Source: Corynebacterium sp. p3-SID1241 (GTDB lineage Bacteria > Actinomycetota > Actinomycetes > Mycobacteriales > Mycobacteriaceae). Taken from it: a stretch of 64,000 nucleotides of DNA. The stretch's first letter is position 1; each line of letters starts with the position of its first letter. The translations under genes and the position numbers were made by a program. The stretch covers positions 62,001 through 126,000 of the forward strand of contig JALXWS010000003.1 in assembly GCA_025144025.1 (NCBI GenBank), given 5' to 3'. Below the pieces are notes generated by a model. It was not told the DNA's origin and made no database searches. It saw only the letters and a list, made by a program, of their open reading frames with translations. This document shows, one piece after another, positions 1 to 10,850 of the stretch.

Positions 1-1172
1 TCGGCGTCATCGTGGACTGGGTGCCGGCCCACTTCCCCAAAGATGACTGGGCCCTCGGACGCTTCGACGGACAGGCGCTGTATGAGCACCCCGATCCCCG
101 CCGCGGTGAACAATCCGACTGGGGCACCTATGTCTTTGATTTCGGACGCAATGAGGTCCGCAATTTCCTTGTAGCCAATGCACTGTACTGGGCCGAAGAG
201 TTCCATATCGATGGCCTGCGCGTAGACGCCGTGGCCTCCATGCTCTACCTGGATTATTCCCGCGATGAATGGCTGCCCAACCAGTACGGCGGGCGCGAGA
301 ATTTAGAGGCCGTGCAATTCCTGCAGGAAACCAATGCCACTCTCAACCGCACCCATTCTGGTGTGCTCACCATCGCCGAGGAATCCACCTCCTGGCCGGG
401 CGTTACCGCTCCGACTTCTGAAAATGGCCTGGGTTTTTCCCTGAAGTGGAACATGGGATGGATGAATGACACCCTGGAGTACTTCCAACACGAACCCATC
501 CACCGCTCCCATCACCACGGCGAACTCACCTTTTCTATGGTCTACGCCTACTCTGAGCGCTATATACTACCGTTTAGCCATGATGAAGTAGTGCACGGCA
601 AAGGCTCGCTGTGGGAACGCATGCCCGGTGATGACTGGAATAAGGCCGCCGGCCTGCGGGCACTCTACGGATACATGTTTTCCCACCCCGGCAAGAACCT
701 GCTGTTCATGGGCCAAGAATTCGGCCAGACTACCGAGTGGGCCGAGGGGCATTCTGTAGACTGGGGCAACCTCGATGGGTGGGCTAACGAGTGGCACCGC
801 GGCATCAAGAGACTCGTGCGCGATATTAACTTCATCTATCGTGACACCCCTGCCTTGTGGTCGCAAGACTTTAGCCAAGGGGGATTCCAGTGGGTCAAGG
901 CGGATGACTCGAATAATAACGTGCTCGGCTACGTCCGCTACGGTGCTGATGGCTCCGCCCTACTCGCCGTGTGCAACCTTTCTGGTTCTTCTATTCCCAA
1001 CTACGACCTTTGGGTTCCATATGACGGCGAGTGGCAGATGATCCTCAACACTGATGATGCTGTCTATGAAGGCGCTGGGAATCCGCTTCCCCAGCACATT
1101 CACGTAGCGGATAATCTCACCACGCTTCACCTACCGGCTAACTCGGTACAGTGGTACGTGCTGGAGCAATAA
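1..1172 (+). CDS. glgB: 1,4-alpha-glucan branching enzyme, C-terminal part (5' end outside window)
   Basis: This is the 3' part of a glycogen branching enzyme. The reading frame is open from base 3 and the true start lies upstream of the window. The enzyme moves alpha-1,4-glucan segments to alpha-1,6 branch points during cytoplasmic glycogen synthesis. GH13 signatures are visible in order: VDWVPAHFP at the window edge, [12 protein letters not shown] with the Asp nucleophile, [11 protein letters not shown] with the acid/base Glu, and [17 protein letters not shown]-terminal beta domain follows. About 390 residues are present, against roughly 730 for the whole enzyme. The gene ends five bases before the converging phosphatase-family gene. 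GlgB is far more likely than GlgE because of the HDEVVHGK motif. Confidence 0.95.
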   Translation, partial: GVIVDWVPAHFPKDDWALGRFDGQALYEHPDPRRGEQSDWGTYVFDFGRNEVRNFLVANALYWAEEFHIDGLRVDAVASMLYLDYSRDEWLPNQYGGRENLEAVQFLQETNATLNRTHSGVLTIAEESTSWPGVTAPTSENGLGFSLKWNMGWMNDTLEYFQHEPIHRSHHHGELTFSMVYAYSERYILPFSHDEVVHGKGSLWERMPGDDWNKAAGLRALYGYMFSHPGKNLLFMGQEFGQTTEWAEGHSVDWGNLDGWANEWHRGIKRLVRDINFIYRDTPALWSQDFSQGGFQWVKADDSNNNVLGYVRYGADGSALLAVCNLSGSSIPNYDLWVPYDGEWQMILNTDDAVYEGAGNPLPQHIHVADNLTTLHLPANSVQWYVLEQ

Positions 1173-1177
1173 AACGC

Positions 1178-1570
1178 TTATCGCTGCGTCCGCAGGAACT
1201 CCACTACGCGCGCTTCGATGTCATCACGGAGCGCGTCCATGCGCTCTTCACCTTCCAGACCGCGAAGCGAAGGATCCTCGATAGTCCACCGCTGTGCTGG
1301 CCCCTCATATTTCGCATCACCTACTACGACGACGTGGTCGACAGTGGCGGCAAGGTTAGGATCCACTAGAGCAGGAGTACCAGTCATTTCTGCTCCCACC
1401 TTCGCGAGGGAAGCTTTAGCCTCTTGATTGATACCCTGCTGGGTATGCTCCGGCGTAGTTTGCACCCCAGCCGAGTAAATATCCCATTCAGGGGCATGCT
1501 TCGCGGCTAACGCCGCTGCCATCTGGGACTTGCCGCGATTTGTATTGCACAGGAAAAGCACTGAAGTCAT
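1178..1570 (-). CDS. low-molecular-weight phosphatase / ArsC-family protein
   Basis: A 130-residue cytoplasmic protein with the LMW-protein-tyrosine-phosphatase fold. The P-loop lies at residues 8-15 (CNTNRGKSQMA follows VLF) and a DPSL element near residue 99 supplies the family Asp. In actinobacteria this family includes arsenate-mycothiol transferases. The usual C-X5-R-S loop reads C-X5-K-S here. I recall a Lys at this place in corynebacterial ArsC-type proteins, but could not check it. There is no ars operon nearby; the gene stands alone between glgB and the thioredoxin/TPR gene. Arsenate-mycothiol transferase is the best guess and a phosphatase is the alternative. Confidence 0.75.
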   Translation of the reverse strand: MTSVLFLCNTNRGKSQMAAALAAKHAPEWDIYSAGVQTTPEHTQQGINQEAKASLAKVGAEMTGTPALVDPNLAATVDHVVVVGDAKYEGPAQRWTIEDPSLRGLEGEERMDALRDDIEARVVEFLRTQR

Positions 1571-1590
1571 GTTTTCCTATGCTACTCGAG

Positions 1591-2517
1591 CTAGTAAAGG
1601 ACGCTCGCCAGCTTGGTGCGAGCCTCTAGGACACGTGGGTCACTGGCTTCGAAAAGACCGAAAAGCTCCAGCAAGCGTCCACGCACGCGAGCCTTCTCGT
1701 CACCGGCCGTTACCTTCATCGTCTCAATAAGGCGTTCAAAGGCCTTTTCTGGGGCGCCGGCAACCACTTCGGCGTCGGCAGCCCGCATTTGCTTATCGAC
1801 GTCCCCCTTATCCGCCTCCGCAGCCGCGATCGGATCCTCGGTCTGATTGGCTGGGTCGAGGCGCTTGAGCAGCATGGTTGTATCGCGTGCCTGCTTAATC
1901 TGCACGTTATCGGGCTCGGAGTCCAAAATGGAGTTGTAGACGTTGAGCGCACCATCAAAATCGCCGGCATTCAAGAAGCTCTCTGCTTCCTGGAGGCGCG
2001 GATCCTCTTCTTCCTCTTGGGGCTGTTCCGATCCATGATCGCCCTGCAAACCCTTCAACTGTGGACCAACATTTTGCACTAGGGTGTCTACCCATTGCTT
2101 GAGCGCGTCCTTCGGCTGCGCGCCTTCAAAATTAGTCAGCGGCTGACCAGCGCCCAACGCCACCACGGTAGGCAGATTCTTAACGCCGAAGACCTGCGCC
2201 ACCTGCGGAGTAGCATCCGCATCTACATAGGCAACGAGGAAACTGAGGTTTCCTTGCACAGCCAAATCCTGGAGATCGGTCCGCAACTGCTCTGACTGCG
2301 TGGAACGGGCAGTACCAATGAGAACGACCACTGGAACTTCCGCAGAGCGGCGCACCACGTCTTGTTCGAAATTAGACTCTGTAACCGTAAAGAACGGCTG
2401 GACCCCACTAGCGTTTGTGTGCGGCGACTCCTGCGCCTTCTGGCGCGCCTCAGCGCGGGCTTTGACCTGGCTGAGATCAAGCGCGCCTCCTACATAAGCA
2501 TTATTTGCTGAAGTCAT
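1591..2517 (-). CDS. thioredoxin-fold/TPR co-chaperone-like protein (YbbN/CnoX type)
   Basis: A 308-residue protein with an N-terminal thioredoxin fold (about residues 40-150) and a C-terminal TPR-like helical half (about 165-308). The thioredoxin part keeps VDADATPQVAQVFGVKNLPT, including the cis-Pro element. The CxxC site is replaced by TARSTQS, so it cannot act as a dithiol oxidoreductase. This layout matches YbbN/CnoX, which holds unfolded clients for chaperones; a chaperone-linked role is inferred. The C-terminal part carries repeated A-G-D-x-x-A helices such as EAESFLNAGDFDGALN. No signal peptide is visible. The stop codon of the thiamine-binding gene lies directly upstream. Confidence 0.8.
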   Translation of the reverse strand: MTSANNAYVGGALDLSQVKARAEARQKAQESPHTNASGVQPFFTVTESNFEQDVVRRSAEVPVVVLIGTARSTQSEQLRTDLQDLAVQGNLSFLVAYVDADATPQVAQVFGVKNLPTVVALGAGQPLTNFEGAQPKDALKQWVDTLVQNVGPQLKGLQGDHGSEQPQEEEEDPRLQEAESFLNAGDFDGALNVYNSILDSEPDNVQIKQARDTTMLLKRLDPANQTEDPIAAAEADKGDVDKQMRAADAEVVAGAPEKAFERLIETMKVTAGDEKARVRGRLLELFGLFEASDPRVLEARTKLASVLY

Positions 2518-2826
2518 CTAGTCCTCCTTTGCAAGGCGGCGGTTGACCGCGTCTACCTTGTCTGTCAGCTGATTGGTCACGCCTTCACGAATATCGGCCT
2601 TTACCACCAAAGAAGTACGCGGGGATACAGCGCGCACTGCCTCAGTTGCCTTTTTGATGGTTCCAAAGACCTCATCCCATTCCCCTTCCAGAAGGGTAAA
2701 CATGGCATTAGTCTCATTAGGGAGGCCAGACTCGCGAACCACGCGTACAGCCTCGGCCACGGCATCGGCCATTTCTTGGGAGTCATTATTGACTACCGCT
2801 GGGGCTACAGAAAATGCAACAATCAT
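2518..2826 (-). CDS. thiamine-binding / MTH1187-family (UPF0045) protein
   Basis: A 102-residue protein starting MIVAFSVAPAV. It has the ferredoxin-like fold pattern of the MTH1187/YkoF family, with PNETNAMFTLLEGEWDE in the middle and SLVVKADIREG near the end. Relatives bind thiamine or its pyrimidine part and form tetramers, so a vitamin-sensing or carrier role is possible but not shown. A longer reading frame extends upstream, but its extra residues have no family character, so the ATG at 2824-2826 was chosen. The gene ends directly beside the start of the thioredoxin/TPR gene and probably shares a transcript with it and with nucS. Confidence 0.8.
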   Translation of the reverse strand: MIVAFSVAPAVVNNDSQEMADAVAEAVRVVRESGLPNETNAMFTLLEGEWDEVFGTIKKATEAVRAVSPRTSLVVKADIREGVTNQLTDKVDAVNRRLAKED

Positions 2827-2836
2827 GCCCGCTAGT

Positions 2837-3121
2837 CTACCTACGCTCCCAACAGTGGCGGTGCCAGTGCCGGCGATCGTCGCCTTGGCGGCCCACGTCT
2901 CGGGGCCACGCGACGATATGGGCCACCCCAGGGGGGATGTTTTGGTTGCAGCCCGGACACACGTAATACTTCTGAGCACGCGCGGAACCGATATGACGCA
3001 TGACGTAGGGCTCACCGCGGGTCCAACTAGGGCCCACGACCGTCTGCGACCCGAGGAAAGTGGAGCCATCTTTCGGCAAGGAGCGAATCTCTACCGGTTT
3101 GCGTCTATTTCGCCGCGGCAT
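2837..3121 (-). CDS. conserved actinobacterial small protein, zinc-ribbon-like, downstream of nucS
   Basis: A 94-residue basic protein with one CPGCNQNIPPG pair and a C-terminal HWHRHCWERR cluster. The Cys and His residues could form a zinc site. The N-terminus is rich in Arg and Lys (MPRRNRRKP). Its ATG shares one base with the TGA stop of nucS, which indicates translational coupling. The name ATP/GTP-binding protein is sometimes given to such proteins, but no P-loop is visible. The function is unknown. The Cys/His layout and tight coupling suggest nucleic-acid binding linked to NucS, as an inference. Confidence 0.7.
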   Translation of the reverse strand: MPRRNRRKPVEIRSLPKDGSTFLGSQTVVGPSWTRGEPYVMRHIGSARAQKYYVCPGCNQNIPPGVAHIVAWPRDVGRQGDDRRHWHRHCWERR

Positions 3122-3813
3122 CAGAACAACCGCAATTCATTCGACTCGAGGCCGCGCAGCTCCTGATAGTCTAGTACGACACACCGAATACCGCGGTCTT
3201 CTGCCAAGGTTCGGGCCTGCGGCTTGATTTCCTGCGCCGCGAATACGCCGGACACTGGGGCGAGCAGCTCATCGCGATTGAGCAACTCCAAATATCTCGT
3301 GAGCTGTTCCACACCGTCGATACCACCGCGGCGTTTCACCTCGATGGCGACGTTATTATTGTTCTCGTCTTTCGCCATGATGTCTACTGGACCAATGGCG
3401 GTAGGAAACTCACGACGTACCAAGGTATAGCTATCGCCCAAGGTATCGATCTGGTCCGCCAAAAGCTCTTGTAAGTGAGCTTCTACGCCGTCCTTGACCA
3501 AACCTGGATCCTCCCCCATGTCATAGGAAACTTCCTCGTGGATCTCAGCGATGGTGATTCGCAGTTGCTCGCCTTTAGGATTTTCTACCAACCATAAGAG
3601 CTCACCTGTATCTTCACCATCTAAGTCCTCGATGGCGGACTCCTTTAAGGTGCACGGCGGAGTCATCCAATTAAGCGGTTTATAAGCGCGGTCATCGGCG
3701 TGCACAGACACAGAACCGTCTGCTTTGACGATAAGCAGCCGGTCTGCCATGGGAAGGTGGGCATCCAAACGGCCCACGTAATCTACGGAGCATCGGGCGA
3801 TTACTAAACGCAT
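3121..3813 (-). CDS. nucS: mismatch-specific endonuclease NucS/EndoMS
   Basis: A 230-residue protein beginning [16 protein letters not shown]. NucS/EndoMS cuts both strands at mismatches and replaces MutS-MutL repair in many actinobacteria. The N-terminal dimer/DNA-binding half has [16 protein letters not shown] and KPLNWMTPP. The C-terminal half is a RecB-like nuclease with [13 protein letters not shown] (Asp) and [10 protein letters not shown] (E-x-K). A C-terminal ELRLF tail fits the motif that binds the sliding clamp. The start at 3811-3813 was chosen because residues upstream are low-quality sequence and the family begins MRLVIA. It overlaps the downstream small gene by one base. Confidence 0.95.
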   Translation of the reverse strand: MRLVIARCSVDYVGRLDAHLPMADRLLIVKADGSVSVHADDRAYKPLNWMTPPCTLKESAIEDLDGEDTGELLWLVENPKGEQLRITIAEIHEEVSYDMGEDPGLVKDGVEAHLQELLADQIDTLGDSYTLVRREFPTAIGPVDIMAKDENNNNVAIEVKRRGGIDGVEQLTRYLELLNRDELLAPVSGVFAAQEIKPQARTLAEDRGIRCVVLDYQELRGLESNELRLF

Positions 3814-3836
3814 GACCTCTACCCTAGCGGGTAGCC

Positions 3837-4313
3837 TTATCGCTTGGATTGACGGGTAGCGCGCTCGCGCAGTTGCCGGAAATCGAAGCGCTGCTGGCGC
3901 TTGGACGGTGCCGCTTCTACCCATGCACCAAAGCCCATGATTCCGTGCGGATCGGAGGCTAGCTCATACTCCCTGCCTTTGGCGCGAAATCGCACAACCT
4001 CGGTGGCGGCAGACATAAAAGAAGCCTCGGCATCATCAAGCGGGCGGGTGCTCACTAGCTCGATGTCGAGGCGATTGATGCGCAGGTCGCAGCGCGGGGA
4101 GACTGAACGCAGCTTGAAATACTCCACAAATTCACCCTCATAGCGCAGCGATCCATGCCGCCAAGAAAGGGAGTTTCTGGCAGGGTAACGACGCAAAAGC
4201 ACAGAGGTACCGCGAGAGCGGATAGTAAAAAACCGGAGCGCCGCCAAGAAGAAGACTAAAAACAGGGCCACTCCAAGGGCCCACAGAAGCACTGCAACAA
4301 ACGTTGAATTCAT
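3837..4313 (-). CDS. DUF2550 membrane-anchored protein
   Basis: A 158-residue protein with one N-terminal transmembrane segment (about residues 5-27, [20 protein letters not shown]) and a cytoplasmic domain with [20 protein letters not shown]. The family is actinobacterial and commonly lies between the ATP synthase operon and nucS, as here. The function is unknown. The gene has the same orientation as the atp operon but is separated from it by a strong hairpin terminator, so it is probably transcribed on its own or with nucS. Confidence 0.85.
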   Translation of the reverse strand: MNSTFVAVLLWALGVALFLVFFLAALRFFTIRSRGTSVLLRRYPARNSLSWRHGSLRYEGEFVEYFKLRSVSPRCDLRINRLDIELVSTRPLDDAEASFMSAATEVVRFRAKGREYELASDPHGIMGFGAWVEAAPSKRQQRFDFRQLRERATRQSKR

Positions 4314-4417
4314 GGGCTAATTCACGCCATCCTCGCTCTGTGGAGATACTAATTTCTTGAATTGTAGCGCCTAGCGGCCCCAGTATGCCAATAAGAATAG
4401 GCAAAGAAAACACGAAG

Positions 4418-4448
4418 AAGGCGCACCGGTTTGAAACCGGTGCGCCTT
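4418..4448 (-). terminator. Rho-independent terminator of the atp operon
   Basis: A perfect 15-bp inverted repeat (AAGGCGCACCGGTTT, one-base centre, then its complement) lies 51 bases past the atpC stop. Read on the minus strand it is followed by a T-rich stretch (CTTCTTCGTGTTTTCTTT). Confidence 0.9.
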
Positions 4449-4499
4449 AAGAGAGCAGGAAGGGCGGCTATTGCTGCCCTCTCCTACCAATCCAAGGTT

Positions 4500-4868
4500 C
4501 TAAGCCTTAGCGCGGCGGATTGCACGCTGTGCGGCCTCGCCACGGGACTTGGTGAGCTCGTGCTCAGAAGAGAAATCCTCCTGAGCCTTCTCCTCATCCA
4601 CCTCATCGGACCAGATGGCCCAATCAGCGAGGACGGTGATCTTGTCCTGGGTAACGGAGAGGAAACCACCCTGAACGGCAGCGACGCGGCGCTCGCCGTC
4701 TACGGGGTGGATGGTCACCACGCCATTATCGATCAACTGACCGATCGTAGGCTCGTGACCGGGAAGCACGCCGATCTCACCCTCGGTGGTCTCAGCCGTG
4801 ACCATGGAGGCCTGTCCGGTCCACAGCAGGCGCTCGACGGAAACCAATTCGGCGGTGATGTCAGCCAT
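4500..4868 (-). CDS. atpC: F1Fo ATP synthase subunit epsilon
   Basis: A 122-residue subunit of the central stalk that couples rotation to catalysis and can inhibit ATP hydrolysis. The beta-sandwich signature [19 protein letters not shown] sits at about residues 27-45 and [18 protein letters not shown] near 64-81. The C-terminal helical part is short and Arg/Ala rich ([14 protein letters not shown]). It is the last gene of the atp operon, ten bases after atpD, and is followed by a strong terminator. Confidence 0.97.
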   Translation of the reverse strand: MADITAELVSVERLLWTGQASMVTAETTEGEIGVLPGHEPTIGQLIDNGVVTIHPVDGERRVAAVQGGFLSVTQDKITVLADWAIWSDEVDEEKAQEDFSSEHELTKSRGEAAQRAIRRAKA

Positions 4869-4878
4869 GTGCCTCTCC

Positions 4879-6327
<1,449 letters not shown>

Positions 6328-7314
6328 CTAGTCACTTTCTGCGCTGTCAGATAGCGCGCCAGCGCCACCGACGATCTCTGAAATTTCCTGGGTAATCTGT
6401 GCCTGACGAGCCTGGTTAGCCACGCGAGAGAGGTCATCGACCATCTCCGTCGCGTTGTCAGTAGCAGACTTCATAGCTGTACGGCGTGCAGCGGACTCGG
6501 AGGCGGATGCCTCCAAGAACATAGCAAACAGGATACGCGAGACGTACTGCGGAAGCAGCGTTTGCATCAGCGTATCTGCGTCTGGCTCGAACTCGAAACC
6601 AGCGGCAGTATCCCCGAACTCGGCATCAGACAAAGCGGAATCACCGAGTTGGTACTCCTCATCCTGAATGACCGGCTCAACTGGCAGCAGCTGCTGTGCC
6701 CGAGCAGTCTGAGTCAGCATCGACTCAAACTCGGTGTAGACAACGTGCACCTGGTCAAAGCCACGGACACCTTCGCCTTCACCCTGTGCGTGCAGGCCAG
6801 CACGGCCCTTAGTTGTACCGTGAGAACCGGCAACGAAACCATCAATCAAGTGACGGCGCACATCGTGGGTGGCCTCCCAGGTCGGATCCTGAGAGAAACC
6901 GCCCCAGCTGCCAACTACCTCGTCCTCACGGAACTTGTAGTGGCCGATGCCCTTGTTGCCAGTTACGTAGCGGACTACCTCGTAGCCCTTGCTTTCCAGG
7001 AGAGCCTGCAGCTGTGCGGCCTTCTTGAAGACGTTGTTGTTATAGCCGCCACACATACCGCGGTCAGATGTGACCACGAGGATGGCGGCGACGTTGCCGT
7101 CTTCACGCTCGCGCAGCATGTCGTGCTCCAACGTAGAAGCCGCAGCCAGCTTATTCATGATGCTGGTCATCTCGGTCGCGTACGGCTGCGATGCCTCTAC
7201 CCTGGCCTGCGCTTTGGTAATGCGCGAGGTAGCAATCAGCTCCTGGGCCTTGGTGATCTTCTTAGTCGAATTAACGGACCGAATGCGGTCTCGCAGTTCG
7301 CGAAGATTAGCCAT
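6328..7314 (-). CDS. atpG: F1Fo ATP synthase subunit gamma
   Basis: A 328-residue rotor-shaft subunit. The N-terminal coiled-coil helix starts MANLRELRDRIRSVNSTKKI, and the C-terminal helix has RRTAMKSATDNATEMVDDL. The protein is longer than the roughly 290 residues of Escherichia coli because of an insert near residues 165-185 (SHGTTKGRAGLHAQGEGEG). Inserts of this kind occur in actinobacterial gamma subunits and have been linked to poor ATP hydrolysis in mycobacteria; that role is inferred here. It lies in the atp operon between atpA and atpD. Confidence 0.97.
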   Translation of the reverse strand: MANLRELRDRIRSVNSTKKITKAQELIATSRITKAQARVEASQPYATEMTSIMNKLAAASTLEHDMLREREDGNVAAILVVTSDRGMCGGYNNNVFKKAAQLQALLESKGYEVVRYVTGNKGIGHYKFREDEVVGSWGGFSQDPTWEATHDVRRHLIDGFVAGSHGTTKGRAGLHAQGEGEGVRGFDQVHVVYTEFESMLTQTARAQQLLPVEPVIQDEEYQLGDSALSDAEFGDTAAGFEFEPDADTLMQTLLPQYVSRILFAMFLEASASESAARRTAMKSATDNATEMVDDLSRVANQARQAQITQEISEIVGGAGALSDSAESD

Positions 7315-7364
7315 CGTTTCTCCTCCCTTCTTTAATCTAGACGGTTAGTTATGAGTTCTGAACT

Positions 7365-9005
7365 CTACTTAGCCGTCTTGCGGGAGACGTTGAGCTCGGT
7401 GTTCTTTACGTCGCTTTCATCCAAAGGCTCTACCGCTGCCTCGGACCCCAAGTTGCGGCCCTCGGAAGTACGGAAGGTTGGCTGGAAGTCCTTAGCTGCC
7501 GCAACCAATGCGTCCTTGGACTCATCAGTCAGCGGCTTGCCACCGGAAATCTGCTCAAAGACCTCTGGGGTGTTTGCATTGAGGTACTCGTGGACCTCAG
7601 CCTCGAAGCGGCGGACGTCCTCAACGGGAACGACGTCGAAGATGCCAGCCTCGGCGAGGTAGATGGACACCATCTGGTACTCCACCGGCTGCGGAGAGGA
7701 CTCAGGCTGCTTCAAAAGCTCAACCAGGCGGGAACCGCGCTCGAGCTGCGCCTTGGAGGCAGTATCCAAATCGGATGCGAACGCTGCGAAGGCCTGCAGG
7801 TCGCGGTAAGAAGCCAGGTCCAGACGGAGGTTACCGGCGACCTTCTTCATGCCCTTGGTCTGTGCAGCGCCACCAACGCGGGAGACGGAGACACCCACGT
7901 TGATAGCCGGGCGAACGCCCTGGTTGAACAGGTCGGACTCCAGGAATACCTGACCGTCGGTAATGGAAATGACGTTGGTCGGAATGAACGCGCCGACGTC
8001 GTTTGCCTTGGTTTCGATGATCGGCAGGGCGGTCATGGAACCGGCACCCATGTCGTCGGAAAGCTTTGCAGCACGCTCCAGCAGACGGGAGTGCAGGTAG
8101 AACACATCGCCCGGGTATGCTTCGCGTCCCGGCGGACGGCGGAGCAGCAAGGAGATGGCACGGTAAGCCTCAGCCTGCTTGGTCAGATCATCGTAGATAA
8201 CCAGGACGTGATTACCCTGGTACATCCAGTGCTGGCCCAAGGCTGCACCAGAGAACGGCGACAGCCACTTAAAGCCAGCGGAATCAGAAGCCGGTGCAGC
8301 CACGATGGTGGTGTAATCCAGTGCGCCGTGCTCCTCAAGGGTGCGGCGCACACCAGCGATGGTCGAGCCCTTTTGGCCGATAGCGACATAGATACAGCGG
8401 ACCTGCTTATCCTTGTCGCCGGACTCCCAGTTAGCCTTCTGGTTCAAAATGGTATCGATGCACACCGCGGTCTTACCGGTCTTGCGGTCACCGATGACCA
8501 GCTGACGCTGGCCACGGCCAATCGGGGTCATTGCATCGATAGCCTTGATGCCGGTCTGCATTGGCTCTTCCACCGGCTGACGCTGCAGCACGGACGGTGC
8601 CTGCAGCTCGAGGACGCGCTCCTCTTCAGCGTTGATTGGGCCCATGCCATCAATTGGCTGACCCAAAGGGTTAATCACGCGGCCGAGGAATTCCTCGCCC
8701 ACTGGGATAGAGAGAACCTCGCCGGTCCTCTTGACCTCGTCGCCCTCCTTGAGGGACTCGAAGTTACCCAGGACCACAACACCGATGGAGTTGGTGTCGA
8801 GGTTCTGTGCGACGCCAATCACGCCGCCTGGGAACTCGAGCAGCTCATTCGCCATAACGGATGGCAGGCCAGAAACCTGCGCAATACCGTCAGCTGCCGA
8901 AATGACCACGCCGACCTCCTCACGGGAGGCCTCCGCGGAGTAGCTCGAGGTGTAGTTCGCAATCGCACTACGGATCTCGTCGGAGGAGATCGTCAGCTCC
9001 GCCAT
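7365..9005 (-). CDS. atpA: F1Fo ATP synthase subunit alpha
   Basis: A 546-residue non-catalytic nucleotide-binding subunit that alternates with beta in the F1 ring. The Walker A motif is [14 protein letters not shown] near residue 172, and [17 protein letters not shown] is the alpha signature near 350. The start [15 protein letters not shown] was chosen over an upstream in-frame start because it matches the family N-terminus. There is a C-terminal extension past residue 510 ([17 protein letters not shown]), as in actinobacterial alpha subunits, where it is thought to suppress ATPase activity. Confidence 0.98.
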   Translation of the reverse strand: MAELTISSDEIRSAIANYTSSYSAEASREEVGVVISAADGIAQVSGLPSVMANELLEFPGGVIGVAQNLDTNSIGVVVLGNFESLKEGDEVKRTGEVLSIPVGEEFLGRVINPLGQPIDGMGPINAEEERVLELQAPSVLQRQPVEEPMQTGIKAIDAMTPIGRGQRQLVIGDRKTGKTAVCIDTILNQKANWESGDKDKQVRCIYVAIGQKGSTIAGVRRTLEEHGALDYTTIVAAPASDSAGFKWLSPFSGAALGQHWMYQGNHVLVIYDDLTKQAEAYRAISLLLRRPPGREAYPGDVFYLHSRLLERAAKLSDDMGAGSMTALPIIETKANDVGAFIPTNVISITDGQVFLESDLFNQGVRPAINVGVSVSRVGGAAQTKGMKKVAGNLRLDLASYRDLQAFAAFASDLDTASKAQLERGSRLVELLKQPESSPQPVEYQMVSIYLAEAGIFDVVPVEDVRRFEAEVHEYLNANTPEVFEQISGGKPLTDESKDALVAAAKDFQPTFRTSEGRNLGSEAAVEPLDESDVKNTELNVSRKTAK

Positions 9006-9065
9006 GTTCTTCCTGCTCTCGGTAGTATCTTCCAGCACTTACTTAGTTCGTTTCTGTCGTTTCGG

Positions 9066-9881
9066 CTACGCCATCTGGGCACGCAGGCGAGCAATCTTGC
9101 CTGCTGTAGAGCCGTCAATGACTTCATCGCCGACGCGGATGCGCAAGCCACCGAGGAGGCTGGTGTCAACCTCAGAGTGAATGGACATCGCACGACCATA
9201 AATTTTGCCCAGCTTCTCAGCGAGTACTGCTTGCTGGCCTTCGTTTAGTTCACCCGCTGCGGTAACGCGCGCAATGGTGCGGCCCTGCAGGTCTGCTGCA
9301 GAATCGGCCAAGGCGGCAACATCGTCGTTCGGGTTCTGCTCTGGGCGGGAGATGGCCTGAAGCACCAGTGCCTCAGTGAACATCGTGACCTTGCCGTAGA
9401 GCACGTTTGCCAGCAATCCGCGCTTGCGGGCGGAATCAGCAGTTCGGTCGGAAAGCAGCTGGGTGAGCTCGCCCTCACGGTCCAGGATCTGAGACAGACG
9501 GAAGAGCTCATCTTCTACCTGACCCAGCTGGCCCTGTGACTCGGCACCGCGCAGTAGTGCGCGGCGCCCCAGGGAAACCAAGCCCTTGACAAAGTCCTTC
9601 GGGGTGGACCACTGCACGGCCGCAGCTTCCTGGATGATGCGCAGCGCACCAGCAGAAATCTTGGAGCCAAACAGGTTCTCCGCAAGAGACTTACGTGCCT
9701 CGCTTGGGGCGGCGATATCGGTGAAAGCGACGCGCAATTCGCGGTCGGTATCCAAGACATCGACAACCTCAAAGATATCCAAACCTGCCTGTGCGGCGGT
9801 GGCAACATTGTTGTCGCCGGCCAGGATCTCATCCAAGCGGTTTTGTGAGGTTGCGAGTGCTTCGCGGCTAGCTGCCTTCAT
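9066..9881 (-). CDS. atpH: F1Fo ATP synthase subunit delta
   Basis: A 271-residue peripheral-stalk subunit that ties the F1 head to subunit b. It is longer than the roughly 180-residue enterobacterial form, as is usual in corynebacteria. The C-terminal signature IHSEVDTSLLGGLRIRVGDEVIDGS is broken here as LLGGLRIRVGDEVIDGS (about residues 242-258). It sits between atpF and atpA in the operon, six bases after atpF. Confidence 0.96.
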   Translation of the reverse strand: MKAASREALATSQNRLDEILAGDNNVATAAQAGLDIFEVVDVLDTDRELRVAFTDIAAPSEARKSLAENLFGSKISAGALRIIQEAAAVQWSTPKDFVKGLVSLGRRALLRGAESQGQLGQVEDELFRLSQILDREGELTQLLSDRTADSARKRGLLANVLYGKVTMFTEALVLQAISRPEQNPNDDVAALADSAADLQGRTIARVTAAGELNEGQQAVLAEKLGKIYGRAMSIHSEVDTSLLGGLRIRVGDEVIDGSTAGKIARLRAQMA

Positions 9882-9887
9882 AGTTGC

Positions 9888-10460
9888 CTACTTTCCGGCC
9901 GGTGCCACAGAGTCGAGCTCGGACAAGAAGCCATCAATGGTGGAGGACTTCTTAGAGGCGTCGGAAAGCTCGCCGCCCAAAATCTTCTCCGCCAGGTTGA
10001 TGGAATTCTGGCCCATTTCAGAACGCAGCTCAGTGACAACCTGGGCGCGAGAAGCTTCCAGCTGCTTCTCGCCATTAGCGACGATGCGGCGGGATTCTTC
10101 TTCCGCATTGGTCTTAGCCTCGGCCTCGATCTGCTTGCCGCGCTCGCGCGCCTGCTCGCGGATCTCGGCAGCTTCTGCACGGGCATCAGCCAGCTGAGCA
10201 TTGTACTTTTCCAGAGCAGCCTTGGCCTCGGCCTGCTGAGCCTTGGCACGCTTCAAGCCACCCTCGATCCGGTCTTCACGCTCCTGCAGCATCTGGCTGT
10301 ACTTCGGAAGAACAAACTTCGCGAAAATCAGCAAGATGATGGCGAACGGAATGATTGACCAGACTAAGTCGTACATCTTGGGCAGGAGGATGGAGTTGCC
10401 GCTCTCCAGCGGCATATGCTCACTTCCCTCTGCTGCAAGGTAGTAAATGACGTTGTTCAT
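9888..10460 (-). CDS. atpF: F1Fo ATP synthase subunit b
   Basis: A 190-residue peripheral-stalk subunit. One transmembrane helix at about residues 28-50 ([20 protein letters not shown]) is followed by a long charged coiled coil ([20 protein letters not shown] and onwards) that dimerises along the stalk. Eleven or so residues at the N-terminus precede a short polar loop. It is transcribed after atpE with a 44-base gap and before atpH. Confidence 0.97.
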   Translation of the reverse strand: MNNVIYYLAAEGSEHMPLESGNSILLPKMYDLVWSIIPFAIILLIFAKFVLPKYSQMLQEREDRIEGGLKRAKAQQAEAKAALEKYNAQLADARAEAAEIREQARERGKQIEAEAKTNAEEESRRIVANGEKQLEASRAQVVTELRSEMGQNSINLAEKILGGELSDASKKSSTIDGFLSELDSVAPAGK

Positions 10461-10504
10461 GGGTCTCCGTTCTTAAAGTTCGATTTACTTGTGTAAAGCG
10501 TTCT

Positions 10505-10822
<318 letters not shown>

Positions 10823-10850
10823 TTAGTTAACCGCGAGGTTCGCGTTGTTG

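Noticed and set aside
7590..9248. Long 552-codon plus-strand frame across atpA
   Set aside because: Antisense to atpA, a shadow caused by codon bias.
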